From an uncultured Flavobacteriaceae bacterium (GTDB taxonomy: Bacteria; Bacteroidota; Bacteroidia; Flavobacteriales; Flavobacteriaceae), in assembly GCA_947500575.1 (NCBI GenBank), contig CANMSI010000002.1, positions 978,554 through 1,042,553 on the forward strand: 64,000 nt of DNA, given 5' to 3'. Position 1 is the stretch's first letter, and every line of letters starts with the position of its first letter. Of the stretch, positions 19,035 to 26,002 are shown piece after piece. A program made the translations under genes and the position numbers. The notes below the pieces were generated by a model, which was not told where the DNA came from, searched no databases, and saw nothing but the letters and a program-made list of their open reading frames with translations.

Positions 19035-19610
19035 ATGTATGAGAATTATTTAAATAGCATAAAAAAACAATTTGAATATTATAAAACTCTTGGAGAAAAA
19101 GTTTTTGAACAATTAGAGGAAACAGATTTTTTTTGGCAGTATAATATAGAAAGCAATTCCATAGCTATTATGGTGAATCATCTGAATGGAAATATGAAAT
19201 CTAGATGGACAGAATTTTTGACCACTGATGGAGAAAAGGAATGGCGCAATCGAGATTCAGAATTCGAAAATGTTATAAAAACAAAAGAAGAACTCTTGCT
19301 TAAATGGGAAGAAGGTTGGGAGGTATTATTCACTGCCCTTAACACCATTAACCAAGACAACTTCAATAACAAAATTTATATACGAAATCAAAGTCATTCT
19401 ATTGTAGAAGCCATTAACAGGCAACTTGCTCACTATACATACCATATTGGACAAATAGTCTTTTTAGGTAGAATGATTAAAGGATCACATTGGATAAGCC
19501 TTTCCATCCCAAAAGGAAAATCCGAAACATTTAATACCGCAAAATTTTCAAAGGGAAAACACCATGGGCATTTTACAGACGACTTAATTACTAATCTTAA
19601 AAAAAAATAA
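19035..19610 (+). CDS. DUF1572 (DinB-like four-helix) protein
   Basis: The 191-residue protein shows the DUF1572 layout: YLNSIKKQFEYYKTLGEKVFEQL, NSIAIMVNHLNGNMKSRWTEFLTTDGEKEWR, and INRQLAHYTYHIGQIVFLGRMIKGSHWISLSIPKGKS. The metal-binding histidines of the DinB superfamily correspond to His of NHL and the pair in AHYTYH. Members are often assumed to be thiol-dependent metalloproteins, but DUF1572 itself has no proven activity. A DinB-family paralog follows about 460 bp downstream. Confidence 0.85.
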   Translation: MYENYLNSIKKQFEYYKTLGEKVFEQLEETDFFWQYNIESNSIAIMVNHLNGNMKSRWTEFLTTDGEKEWRNRDSEFENVIKTKEELLLKWEEGWEVLFTALNTINQDNFNNKIYIRNQSHSIVEAINRQLAHYTYHIGQIVFLGRMIKGSHWISLSIPKGKSETFNTAKFSKGKHHGHFTDDLITNLKKK

Positions 19611-19676
19611 CAACGGAACCATGCAAAACCAATGAATGATTCCTGTTTTGACCGAAGATTCAAGGTTTACGTAATT

Positions 19677-19684
19677 TAAATTTG
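19677..19684 (+). promoter_or_regulatory. -7 box TAAATTTG before a small membrane protein gene
   Basis: This exactly matches the Bacteroidota consensus TAnnTTTG, 36 bp before the ATG at 19720. The nearest upstream TTG (19648-19650) is spaced 26 bp away, longer than the usual 19 or so, so the -33 element is uncertain. Confidence 0.4.
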
Positions 19685-19719
19685 GTTATATTTAGAAAAG
19701 GAAATTAAAAATTGAACAA

Positions 19720-19938
19720 ATGGAAAAGAATATACTCATAGCCATAGCTGTATTTTTAATAATCACTTTTATTGTTTGGAGACTTACCAATCGTCGTTTC
19801 AAAAAAGAGTTTGGTCAAAAAAGGAGGAAATTATGGGGACAGCGAACCTTTTACTGGGAAAGTGTAATTGGCATTAGTACTGGTTGTACATTTTTAGTCT
19901 TGTTTCTATTAAAATGGGGCAATATTTTGACTTTCTAA
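19720..19938 (+). CDS. Small two-helix membrane protein
   Basis: The 72-residue protein has an N-terminal membrane helix (residues 4-20, IAIAVFLIITFIVW), a strongly basic central loop (RRFKKEFGQKRRKLWGQR) and a second helix (about 48-66). It has an in-place -7 box upstream. The family is unknown. Topology with a basic cytoplasmic loop supports a real membrane protein. Confidence 0.55.
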   Translation: MEKNILIAIAVFLIITFIVWRLTNRRFKKEFGQKRRKLWGQRTFYWESVIGISTGCTFLVLFLLKWGNILTF

Positions 19939-20068
19939 AATTAAACATAACTACGTAATAGAATAATTTTTGTTCAAAATCTTGTAATGCTGTTCTCCTA
20001 ATCCAATACAAGAATGTAAACTCTAAAAAAGAGTATTTAGTTAAGGCCCATTAAAACTTTCCGATTCA

Positions 20069-20575
20069 ATGAAATATTCAGCCAAAGAAGGTTTTCCATA
20101 TTATTTTGAATTGGTTAAAGAGGATAGTTTGTCAACACTTTTTGAAAGTGATACTACCTTTGCCTTTCTAAAGTCAATAGATGAAGAAAAAGCAACTTAT
20201 AGATATGCACCTAATAAATGGAGTATAAAACAAGTAATAGGACATATTACCGACCATGAAAGAATTAAAATGTTTAGAGCGTTTCAACTGAGCAGAAATG
20301 AAGACATTCAACTATGGGGTTATGATCAAGAATTCCTAACTTCTAATAGTCGTTTTGATGTATTAGAAATGGAACTTTTGGTATCAGATTTTTATAATGT
20401 CCGTAAAGCATCTATAAGTTTTATTGAAACATTATCAGAAGCACAATTGAAAAAGACAGGAACTGCAGGATCATATCGGATTAACTTGGCAGATTTTCTC
20501 AGGTCTATTATAGGCCATGAAAGGCATCATTTAGGCATTCTAAAGGAAAGGTATCTCAGACAGGAAAGTGAATAA
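20069..20575 (+). CDS. DinB family protein
   Basis: The 168-residue protein is a DinB-superfamily four-helix bundle: APNKWSIKQVIGHITDHERI (His59, His63) and the C-terminal SIIGHERHHLGILKERY (histidines near 150-154) supply the three metal ligands. DinB-like proteins are metal-dependent and often use low-molecular-weight thiols such as bacillithiol. Its stop overlaps the start region of an AraC regulator with a GyrI-like domain, so the two form a small operon that may respond to a small toxic compound. Confidence 0.88.
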   Translation: MKYSAKEGFPYYFELVKEDSLSTLFESDTTFAFLKSIDEEKATYRYAPNKWSIKQVIGHITDHERIKMFRAFQLSRNEDIQLWGYDQEFLTSNSRFDVLEMELLVSDFYNVRKASISFIETLSEAQLKKTGTAGSYRINLADFLRSIIGHERHHLGILKERYLRQESE

Positions 20576-21506
20576 TGACCAAGAAATGGAGGTGTTAGAT
20601 AAAAAGATACAAGCAGATTACCAACATAGGGTGAACCGGGTTTTCAAATACATTGATGAAAATTTGGAGGGCGATCTTTCTTTGCAGGCCGTATCTGATA
20701 TTGCCTTTTTCTCACCTTATCACTTTCATCGGGTATTTAAATTTGTTACAGACGAAACTTTGAACGAGTATGTAACCAGACGGAAAATAGAAAAGGCCGC
20801 TCTAGAATTAATCCACAGAGACCATAGCATAACGGAAATAGCCGCTATATGTGGATTTAAAGACCATTCTTCTTTCACTAGGAATTTTAAAAAAATTTAC
20901 AACCTCAGCCCCTCCTTATTTAGAAAACAAAATTCCAACGAATTTAGCAAGATTCGTCAATTGGAAAGCAATAATGGTCAAACTTATCCTGATTATGAAA
21001 AATATATTTGCATCATTAATAATCTTAAAAATTGGGTAACAATGAATGCAAAAATTGACATTAAAGAAATCTCTGAAATGAATTTGGCGGGTATAACACA
21101 TATCGGAATGCACGGAGTTGAAAATGCCTTTGAAAGACTTATAAAGTGGGCGAATTCAAAAAATCTCTTGCATCATCCGGAAGCGAAAATGGGAAGAATT
21201 TTCTACGATAGCTTTAAGGTAACAAGTCCTACTAAAATTCGGATGGATATATTTTTAGTAAGCAACCAAGTCTTTGAAGCTAAAGGTGAAATTCATGAGC
21301 TAAGCATTCGTAAAGGGAAATGTATTGTGGGGAGGTTTGAAATTACGCCCAATGATTTTGAAAAAGCATGGACCGGGCTTTTTGTTTGGATGAATGAAAA
21401 TGGATACAAAAAAAGTGTAGAAAATCCATTCGAAATTTATCAAAATGATTTTAGACAACATCCAGAAAATAAATTTATCGTGGATTTACATATCCCAATA
21501 GAATAA
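20568..21506 (+). CDS. AraC-family regulator with C-terminal GyrI-like effector domain
   Basis: The 312-residue protein has tandem AraC HTH motifs in the N-terminal third (about 20-118: DLSLQAVSDIAFFSPYHFHRVFKF and SITEIAAICGFKDHSSFTRNFKKIYNLSPSLFRK). A GyrI/Rob-type small-molecule binding domain follows at about 160-312. This order (HTH first) is that of Rob/BmrR-like sensors of hydrophobic cations and drugs. The start is GTG at 20568, overlapping the DinB gene by 8 bp; ATG 20586 is an alternative. It probably regulates the DinB operon or its own transcript. Confidence 0.88.
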   Translation: MNNDQEMEVLDKKIQADYQHRVNRVFKYIDENLEGDLSLQAVSDIAFFSPYHFHRVFKFVTDETLNEYVTRRKIEKAALELIHRDHSITEIAAICGFKDHSSFTRNFKKIYNLSPSLFRKQNSNEFSKIRQLESNNGQTYPDYEKYICIINNLKNWVTMNAKIDIKEISEMNLAGITHIGMHGVENAFERLIKWANSKNLLHHPEAKMGRIFYDSFKVTSPTKIRMDIFLVSNQVFEAKGEIHELSIRKGKCIVGRFEITPNDFEKAWTGLFVWMNENGYKKSVENPFEIYQNDFRQHPENKFIVDLHIPIE

Positions 21507-21511
21507 CAATT

Positions 21512-21949
21512 ATGCTGAATCGAACGTCATCGACATTTAAAATTAGTATGCTGGTATTACTAGTCGGCATGTTCCTCTTTTCATTAGTTCAGCTCTACAG
21601 ATCATATAGGATCTATAGTCACGGTGAAACAACCCTTGGGACAATTAAGGCATATAAAGAGACCAAAGCTAATCCACAAAGCATTACAGGAAGTGATATG
21701 ACGTATACCCCTATTTTTTCTTTTTCCGACAGCACTGGAAAAGAATACACAGTAAATGCTAGAACTTATTCCAAAGAAAAGAAATATGTCATTGGAGAAC
21801 AAATAAACGTGTACTACCCTAGTGGGAAACCAATAGCGGCACAAATAGAGGGATATTTTCCATGGAAAATGTACTCCATCCTGGCTGGATTAGGACTTGT
21901 GGGAATTGTTTTTGTTGGACGTAATTTAAAGGTTAACATTAAAGACTAG
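21512..21949 (+). CDS. DUF3592 membrane protein
   Basis: The 145-residue protein has membrane helices at both ends (about 10-30 and 118-136). They flank an extracytoplasmic domain with the DUF3592 pattern: a TLGTIKAYKETK strand, TPIFSFSDSTGKEYTVNART, then GEQINVYYPSGKPIAAQIEGY. The family is widespread and without known function. It starts 5 bp after the AraC-GyrI gene and ends 10 bp before the YwqK-like gene, so it is likely part of the same transcript. Confidence 0.85.
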   Translation: MLNRTSSTFKISMLVLLVGMFLFSLVQLYRSYRIYSHGETTLGTIKAYKETKANPQSITGSDMTYTPIFSFSDSTGKEYTVNARTYSKEKKYVIGEQINVYYPSGKPIAAQIEGYFPWKMYSILAGLGLVGIVFVGRNLKVNIKD

Positions 21950-21959
21950 AAAAAAGGGA

Positions 21960-22760
21960 ATGATACATCAATTAAAAATAGGCTTCACTATATTTCTTCT
22001 TTCATTGTGCTATCAACTAAATGCTCAGGAAAATAAACATATAGATCATTTTGAGAATGGAAAAATAAAAGCCATTGGATTTAAAAACGATCAAGGCATC
22101 GCTACAGGGAAATGGACCTATTATAGAAAGGATGGGTCTATAGATGTTGAATTAATATTAAATGAAGAAGGAAAACCGCAAGGACCTTTTGCCATGTATT
22201 ACTCTAATGGGCAACTGCAAACCAAAGGGAACTATTCTGGTGAGGGTTTCTATGAATTTGAAGGCAGTTATGAAGACTATCATAAAAATGGACAGTTACA
22301 ATCCGTAGGTACCTATAAAAACAATAATACTGTCGGAAAATGGGTGACTTACTGGGAAAATGGTCAAATTAATTCCCTTACCCATTATACAGAAGAAGGC
22401 GTGATACAAAAGAATACAGAGTATTACCAAAATGGGCAATTAAAAATGGATGTCCTATACAATAGTAAAGGCGACTTCACCGGAAACCTAATTGTTTATT
22501 ATTCTAATGGACAGATATTTACTATGCAAGCGTTTGATGAGAATGGGAATAAAAAAGGAACTTACAAATCTTATTATAAAAATGGAACTTTAATGGAAGT
22601 AGGTGATTATGCCGGAACCGATTATTTCAAAAAAAAAGGTGTCTGGAAGACATTTTATAAAAACGCTTCTTTAAAATCTGAAATAACATATGATGAGAAT
22701 GGAAAACGGTTAGGTGAAATTAAACGCTTTGATCAACAAGGGAATTTAATCCCTAAATAA
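21960..22760 (+). CDS. Exported YwqK/MORN-repeat protein
   Basis: The 266-residue protein has a signal peptide (about 1-22, ending LNAQ) and about nine MORN_2 repeats of 22-26 residues with the core YxxGxLxxxGxYKNxxxxGxWxxYxxNG. It resembles YwqK, annotated as an antitoxin component in Bacillus, but the repeat is generic. Here it is exported and no toxin gene is beside it, so an antitoxin label would be misleading. It is the last gene of the run from 20069, and a strong hairpin follows at 22831. Confidence 0.85.
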   Translation: MIHQLKIGFTIFLLSLCYQLNAQENKHIDHFENGKIKAIGFKNDQGIATGKWTYYRKDGSIDVELILNEEGKPQGPFAMYYSNGQLQTKGNYSGEGFYEFEGSYEDYHKNGQLQSVGTYKNNNTVGKWVTYWENGQINSLTHYTEEGVIQKNTEYYQNGQLKMDVLYNSKGDFTGNLIVYYSNGQIFTMQAFDENGNKKGTYKSYYKNGTLMEVGDYAGTDYFKKKGVWKTFYKNASLKSEITYDENGKRLGEIKRFDQQGNLIPK

Positions 22761-22830
22761 TGGTCTTCACCTCTTCTTGTTGTCAGGTAATCTCCATATC
22801 TTTAAGTAAAAACAAAGAGAATCTTAAATA

Positions 22831-22859
22831 AAAAGAGGGCAAAAGCCCTCTTTTGAATT
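22831..22859. terminator. Bidirectional rho-independent terminator
   Basis: A perfect 10-bp stem AAAAGAGGGC/GCCCTCTTTT with AAAA loop (22831-22854), T-rich on both strands. It ends the plus-strand operon 20069-22760 and would also have served the decayed minus-strand gene to its right. Confidence 0.85.
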
Positions 22860-22889
22860 TCTTATGATCTTAAGAAAACCGAATCAGTT

Positions 22890-22960
22890 TTAATCCAGTG
22901 TGCCTTCTATGATTTCTCCATACTTGGCGACGCGTCAATGCCCTATCTGCAGCATTATTT
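22890..22960 (-). pseudogene. Decayed C-terminus of a lost minus-strand gene
   Basis: On the minus strand, codons 22934-22890 read RVAKYGEIIEGTLD and stop, followed about 40 bp later by a strong terminator, the normal layout of a gene end. Just upstream the frame is broken by TGA, but the next frame reads ADRALTRR, as if a one-base shift joined ADRALTR to VAKYGEIIEGTLD. Nothing coding-like remains further upstream. I do not recognise the parent family. Confidence 0.3.
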
Positions 22961-23264
22961 TCATTATTTTGTTTCTTTATATTTTTCATTATTATCTATT
23001 TTATAAGTTGATGATTAAAGTGCACTCAACACCTCTTTTAAACATACCCTACAAGACGTATTATAAGCTCGTTTATTACATTGTTGGGAGAAGTTTAACA
23101 TTCCAACAAATTTAGGAGTATACTAGTAGCTGGTTTTTAATATCTAATTACCAAACCCTAATCATTATTGAATACTTCATTAATTGTATCTGCAAATCTA
23201 TTAGTCTGAAATTTCATATATTTAAAACAGTAGTTTGCCACGCTATTAAAAAGCTACAAATACT

Positions 23265-24095
23265 GTGAAGTTTGAAACCCATATATTGCCAAAACCTTTA
23301 AACACTTATATTGAGTCTATATTTCATTTTAAAGGCTTTATTCCGGAGCATTCAATAGAGCGAGTGGTGCCTACTGGACATATTTTTATCATTTTTGAGT
23401 TGGATGGGATTCAACGAAATACATTTAACAATGATACTTTGGAACCCAATGGCATGTTTTCTGAAGTATGGGTTTCTGGTATGCATAAAAATTATCTTTC
23501 TATTTCTGCTCATCACAATTCTGAAATGTTAGTTATACAATTTAAGCCATCCGGCGCCTTTCCCTTTTTCCAGCAACCCATCCATCTTTTAAATAATACC
23601 GTGAAAGCCGCCACTTGTTGGTTTGGTAAAGAAATAGTAGAATTGCGACAAAAAATTTTAAAGCAATCCACTTCTGTAGCTAAGTTTAAAATAGTAGATC
23701 ATTGGTTGCTCAAAAAAATGAACATGACTGAGACCGCGGGTAAAGAGATATTAAATGTCATTCATTTATTACAAAAAGAACCGCTTACCCAACATCAAGA
23801 AATAATAAACTCTTATCCAAAAACACAAAAACACCTAATAAGTCAATTCAAAAAATACGTAGGACTAACACCTAAAGTTTTGCATAGAATATTTCGTTTT
23901 AATGAAATATTACACAGAATACACTTAAAAGAAAAAATCGCCTGGCCACAAATTGCTTATCAATTTGGTTATTCAGATCAATCGCATTTTATTAAGGAGT
24001 TCAAGGAATTTTCTGGATTTAATCCTCAGGAGTTTATCAATTTCGACTTTCACAAAGGAGAGCCCAACTTTTTTCCATTAGATAAGAAAGGTTAA
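23265..24095 (+). CDS. AraC-family regulator
   Basis: The 276-residue protein starts at GTG 23265. The N-terminal domain (about 1-130) has the AraC-associated pattern IESIFHFKGFIPEHSIERVVPTGHIFIIFELDG and MLVIQFKPSGAFPFF. The C-terminal HTH region (about 165-265) contains EKIAWPQIAYQFGYSDQSHFIKEFKEFSGFNPQEF. It is a DNA-binding regulator, possibly of the SRPBCC and DUF4287 genes that start 55 bp downstream in the same direction. Confidence 0.87.
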   Translation: MKFETHILPKPLNTYIESIFHFKGFIPEHSIERVVPTGHIFIIFELDGIQRNTFNNDTLEPNGMFSEVWVSGMHKNYLSISAHHNSEMLVIQFKPSGAFPFFQQPIHLLNNTVKAATCWFGKEIVELRQKILKQSTSVAKFKIVDHWLLKKMNMTETAGKEILNVIHLLQKEPLTQHQEIINSYPKTQKHLISQFKKYVGLTPKVLHRIFRFNEILHRIHLKEKIAWPQIAYQFGYSDQSHFIKEFKEFSGFNPQEFINFDFHKGEPNFFPLDKKG

Positions 24096-24150
24096 TTTTC
24101 TACTATCACAACCGGAAACAAGTTTCTTTCTTTGTATCACACATATTTTT

Positions 24151-24744
24151 ATGACTATGAAAAATCTTTTATTTCAAATAATGATTTTGTCCTTGCCTTG
24201 GACAGTATTAGCCCAACAAACTCCGAACGATTCCCCAAAAAGAATTATTTCTGTTATTGACTCTTCCGAAACTGATAACGTCGTATTGCAACAATCCTTT
24301 GTAATCAATGTTTCTTTAGACTCTGTATGGAATGCCTATACTACAAAAAAAGGGTGGGAAAGTTGGGCTACCGCTATTGCAGAGGTAGATTTTAAAATAA
24401 ATGGGCGAATCAGAACCAATTATAACAAAGATGGTTCAATTGGAGATGATGAAACAATTACCCTACACCTTAAAAATTACATCCCTAAACGCATGTTAGC
24501 CTTACAAGCGGAACTCTCTAAGAATTTTCCAAAGTTCATGAAAGAAGATGAGAAAAATCTATTTAATATCGTTCTTTTTGAAGCGTTAACCCCCTCTAAA
24601 ACTCAAGTGATCTCCTATGGTATTGGTTATAAGAACAATGAAAAGTATAGGTCATTGCTGAAGTTTTTTATCACTGGCAATGAACAATCATACTTAAATT
24701 TAATCTCCTATTTGGAAACAGGAAAACCCTCGGTAAACTATTAA
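24151..24744 (+). CDS. Exported SRPBCC-domain protein
   Basis: The 197-residue protein has a signal peptide (about 1-21, ending VLAQQ; ATG 24151 or 24157). It then has the START/SRPBCC (AHSA1-like) fold: VLQQSFVINVSLDSVWNAYTTKKGWESWATAIAEVDFKINGRIRTNY. AHSA1-like domains bind hydrophobic ligands; export of one is less common. Three bp separate it from the DUF4287 gene, so they are cotranscribed. Confidence 0.82.
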   Translation: MTMKNLLFQIMILSLPWTVLAQQTPNDSPKRIISVIDSSETDNVVLQQSFVINVSLDSVWNAYTTKKGWESWATAIAEVDFKINGRIRTNYNKDGSIGDDETITLHLKNYIPKRMLALQAELSKNFPKFMKEDEKNLFNIVLFEALTPSKTQVISYGIGYKNNEKYRSLLKFFITGNEQSYLNLISYLETGKPSVNY

Positions 24745-24747
24745 AAT

Positions 24748-25290
24748 ATGGACAAAGCATTACAAACAATGATCAATAATATGCCAGAGAAAACTGGAAA
24801 ATCATTGGAAGAATGGAAATCAGTTTTAAAAACGAAAGCCTTTGCAAAACATTCTGAAGCAGTGAATTTCTTAAAAAAAGAACATCAGGTAACCCATGGG
24901 TTTGCAAATACCATTGTTACATTGTCTAAAGAAAAAAATGAAACACCAGATGATCATGTAAAGAACCAATACGCAGGGAAAGAGGCCTTACTACCAATAT
25001 ATAAAAACCTATTATCTTTTGTAAAAAACCTAGGAGATGATGTTAAAATTACTCCAAAAAAGACCAGTGTAAGTATTATTAGAAAAAAACAGTTTGCCTT
25101 AATTAAACCTGCAACCAAGACCCGTATTGATTTAGGATTAAAAATAAAGGATAAACCCACGACAGACCGACTAGGAAATTCTGGACCCTTTGGAGCTATG
25201 TGCACGCATAGAGTTCAACTATATGATATCAATGAAATTGACACTGAGTTGAAAGCATGGTTGACTGAAGCTTACCGGAAAGCCAAATAG
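24748..25290 (+). CDS. DUF4287 + DUF5655 protein
   Basis: The 180-residue cytoplasmic protein has an N-terminal DUF4287 (about 1-55: MPEKTGKSLEEWKSVL, then KHSEAVNFLKKEHQVTHGFANTIV). A DUF5655-like domain follows (about 65-180, with KITPKKTSVSIIRKKQFALIKPATKTRIDLGLKIK). This two-domain combination is frequent in bacteria, often beside SRPBCC proteins as here, but no activity is known. The stop codon is followed by 240 bp before the tRNA. Confidence 0.87.
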   Translation: MDKALQTMINNMPEKTGKSLEEWKSVLKTKAFAKHSEAVNFLKKEHQVTHGFANTIVTLSKEKNETPDDHVKNQYAGKEALLPIYKNLLSFVKNLGDDVKITPKKTSVSIIRKKQFALIKPATKTRIDLGLKIKDKPTTDRLGNSGPFGAMCTHRVQLYDINEIDTELKAWLTEAYRKAK

Positions 25291-25489
25291 ATATTTGTCA
25301 TATAAATTGTATTACCAAATAAGTTTAAAGGGCAAAGTCTAAAATGGATGAAACAGTTTAAAAAGTTTGTGGAGCATATCAATTAAAATTTTTAAACGAA
25401 TCTGCTCGTAATTTTCCAAATAGGATGCGTCACCACTTCAGGGATTTAACATCTTGAAAACTTTTTTTTATCGAGGATTTGTGGTATAA

Positions 25490-25525
25490 AAAAATCTCAA
25501 AGAGCAATAGCTCTTTGAGATTTTT
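25490..25525 (-). terminator. Terminator of the tRNA-Arg transcript
   Basis: A perfect 16-bp stem AAAAATCTCAAAGAGC / GCTCTTTGAGATTTTT with AATA loop, nine bases beyond the encoded CCA of the tRNA. It has a T run on the minus strand and also works as a terminator for the plus strand. Confidence 0.88.
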
Positions 25526-25533
25526 GAAGGTAT

Positions 25534-25610
25534 TGGTGATCGCGACAGGATTCGAACCTGTGACCGTCTGCTTAGAAGGCAGATGCTCTATCCAGCTGAG
25601 CTACGCGACC
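25534..25610 (-). tRNA. tRNA-Arg (anticodon TCT), CCA encoded
   Basis: The minus strand folds as a standard cloverleaf: acceptor GGTCGCG with CGCGATC, D arm GCTCAGCTGGATAGAGC, anticodon arm CTGCC-TTCTAAG-CAG with anticodon TCT, and TTCGAATC in the T loop. Discriminator A is followed by a genomically encoded CCA (25534-25536). It reads AGA codons. It has a perfect terminator downstream. Confidence 0.96.
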
Positions 25611-25808
25611 AAAGTGAATGTCAAAGACAAAAAAATTTAAACAAAGCATTTTGCCTAGGCGGGTGCAAATATACAACTTCAATTAAAAAGTGACCTATAT
25701 ATTCTTCATTTTTTGCTATTCAAAACCTAACAAATTGGTAACCAGTTTATTTAGCAAACACCGCAAAATAAAGTCCCTAATTCCAACTAATTACTGTTTC
25801 TACCAAAT

Positions 25809-25840
25809 AAAAACCATAGTAATGCTATGGTTTTTATTTT
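25809..25840. terminator. Orphan terminator-like hairpin
   Basis: AAAAACCATAG (25809-25819) pairs perfectly with CTATGGTTTTT (25825-25835), followed by TATTTT. No gene ends nearby on the plus strand. It may end a short untranslated transcript from 25611-25808, or be used from the other strand. Confidence 0.6.
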
Positions 25841-25893
25841 CTATATCTGGTTTACATTTTCTTAATATTTCTTCCTACACCATTAAAACTGGT

Positions 25894-25909
25894 ATTTCAT
25901 CGATGAAAT
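25894..25909. promoter_or_regulatory. 16-bp palindrome ATTTCATCGATGAAAT, operator candidate
   Basis: A perfect palindrome 93 bp before the metalloprotease start. On the reverse strand the flanked form is TGCATTTCATCGATGAAAT, nearly identical to TGCATTTCATCGATAAAAT at 48943-48961. It probably binds a dimeric regulator; which one is unknown. Confidence 0.45.
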
Positions 25910-26002
25910 GCACAAAATCTTACAAAACTCTAGAAAATAAAAGTTTGCTAATACCAGATATAACCATTATTTTCAGGGACTAATTAATTAAAACCACCTC
26001 AT

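Larger units (their letters stand above)
22761..23264. other. 504-bp intergenic stretch with a terminator and a minus-strand gene remnant
   Basis: It holds the perfect terminator at 22831-22854 and, on the other side of it, what looks like a decayed 3' end of a minus-strand gene (22890-22960). The remaining 300 bp are AT-rich. An open plus-strand frame there (22900-23115) has no credible start or composition. Confidence 0.6.
25611..26002. other. 392-bp intergenic stretch with hairpin and palindrome
   Basis: It contains the promoter region of the tRNA, a symmetrical hairpin at 25809-25835 with no gene in front of it, and the 16-bp palindrome at 25894-25909 ahead of the metalloprotease gene. 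A plus-strand open frame at 25690-25983 starts with GTG and has no protein-like composition; I do not accept it as a gene. Confidence 0.6.

Noticed and set aside
21960..22760. Antitoxin label for the YwqK-like protein
   Set aside because: The protein has a signal peptide and no toxin gene beside it; MORN_2 repeats alone do not make an antitoxin.
22900..23115. 71-codon plus-strand open frame after the YwqK-like gene
   Set aside because: It overlaps a minus-strand gene remnant, is dominated by Phe/Ile/Tyr from AT-rich DNA and has no known family.
25534..25610. tRNA-Arg as an attachment site for an island to its left
   Set aside because: The accessory region does lie on the 3' side of the tRNA, but I found no second copy of the tRNA 3' end near 6.4 kb and no integrase in the window.
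25690..25983. 97-codon plus-strand open frame between tRNA and metalloprotease
   Set aside because: It starts with GTG, has low-complexity AT-driven composition, and spans a perfect terminator hairpin and an operator-like palindrome, which are better explanations.
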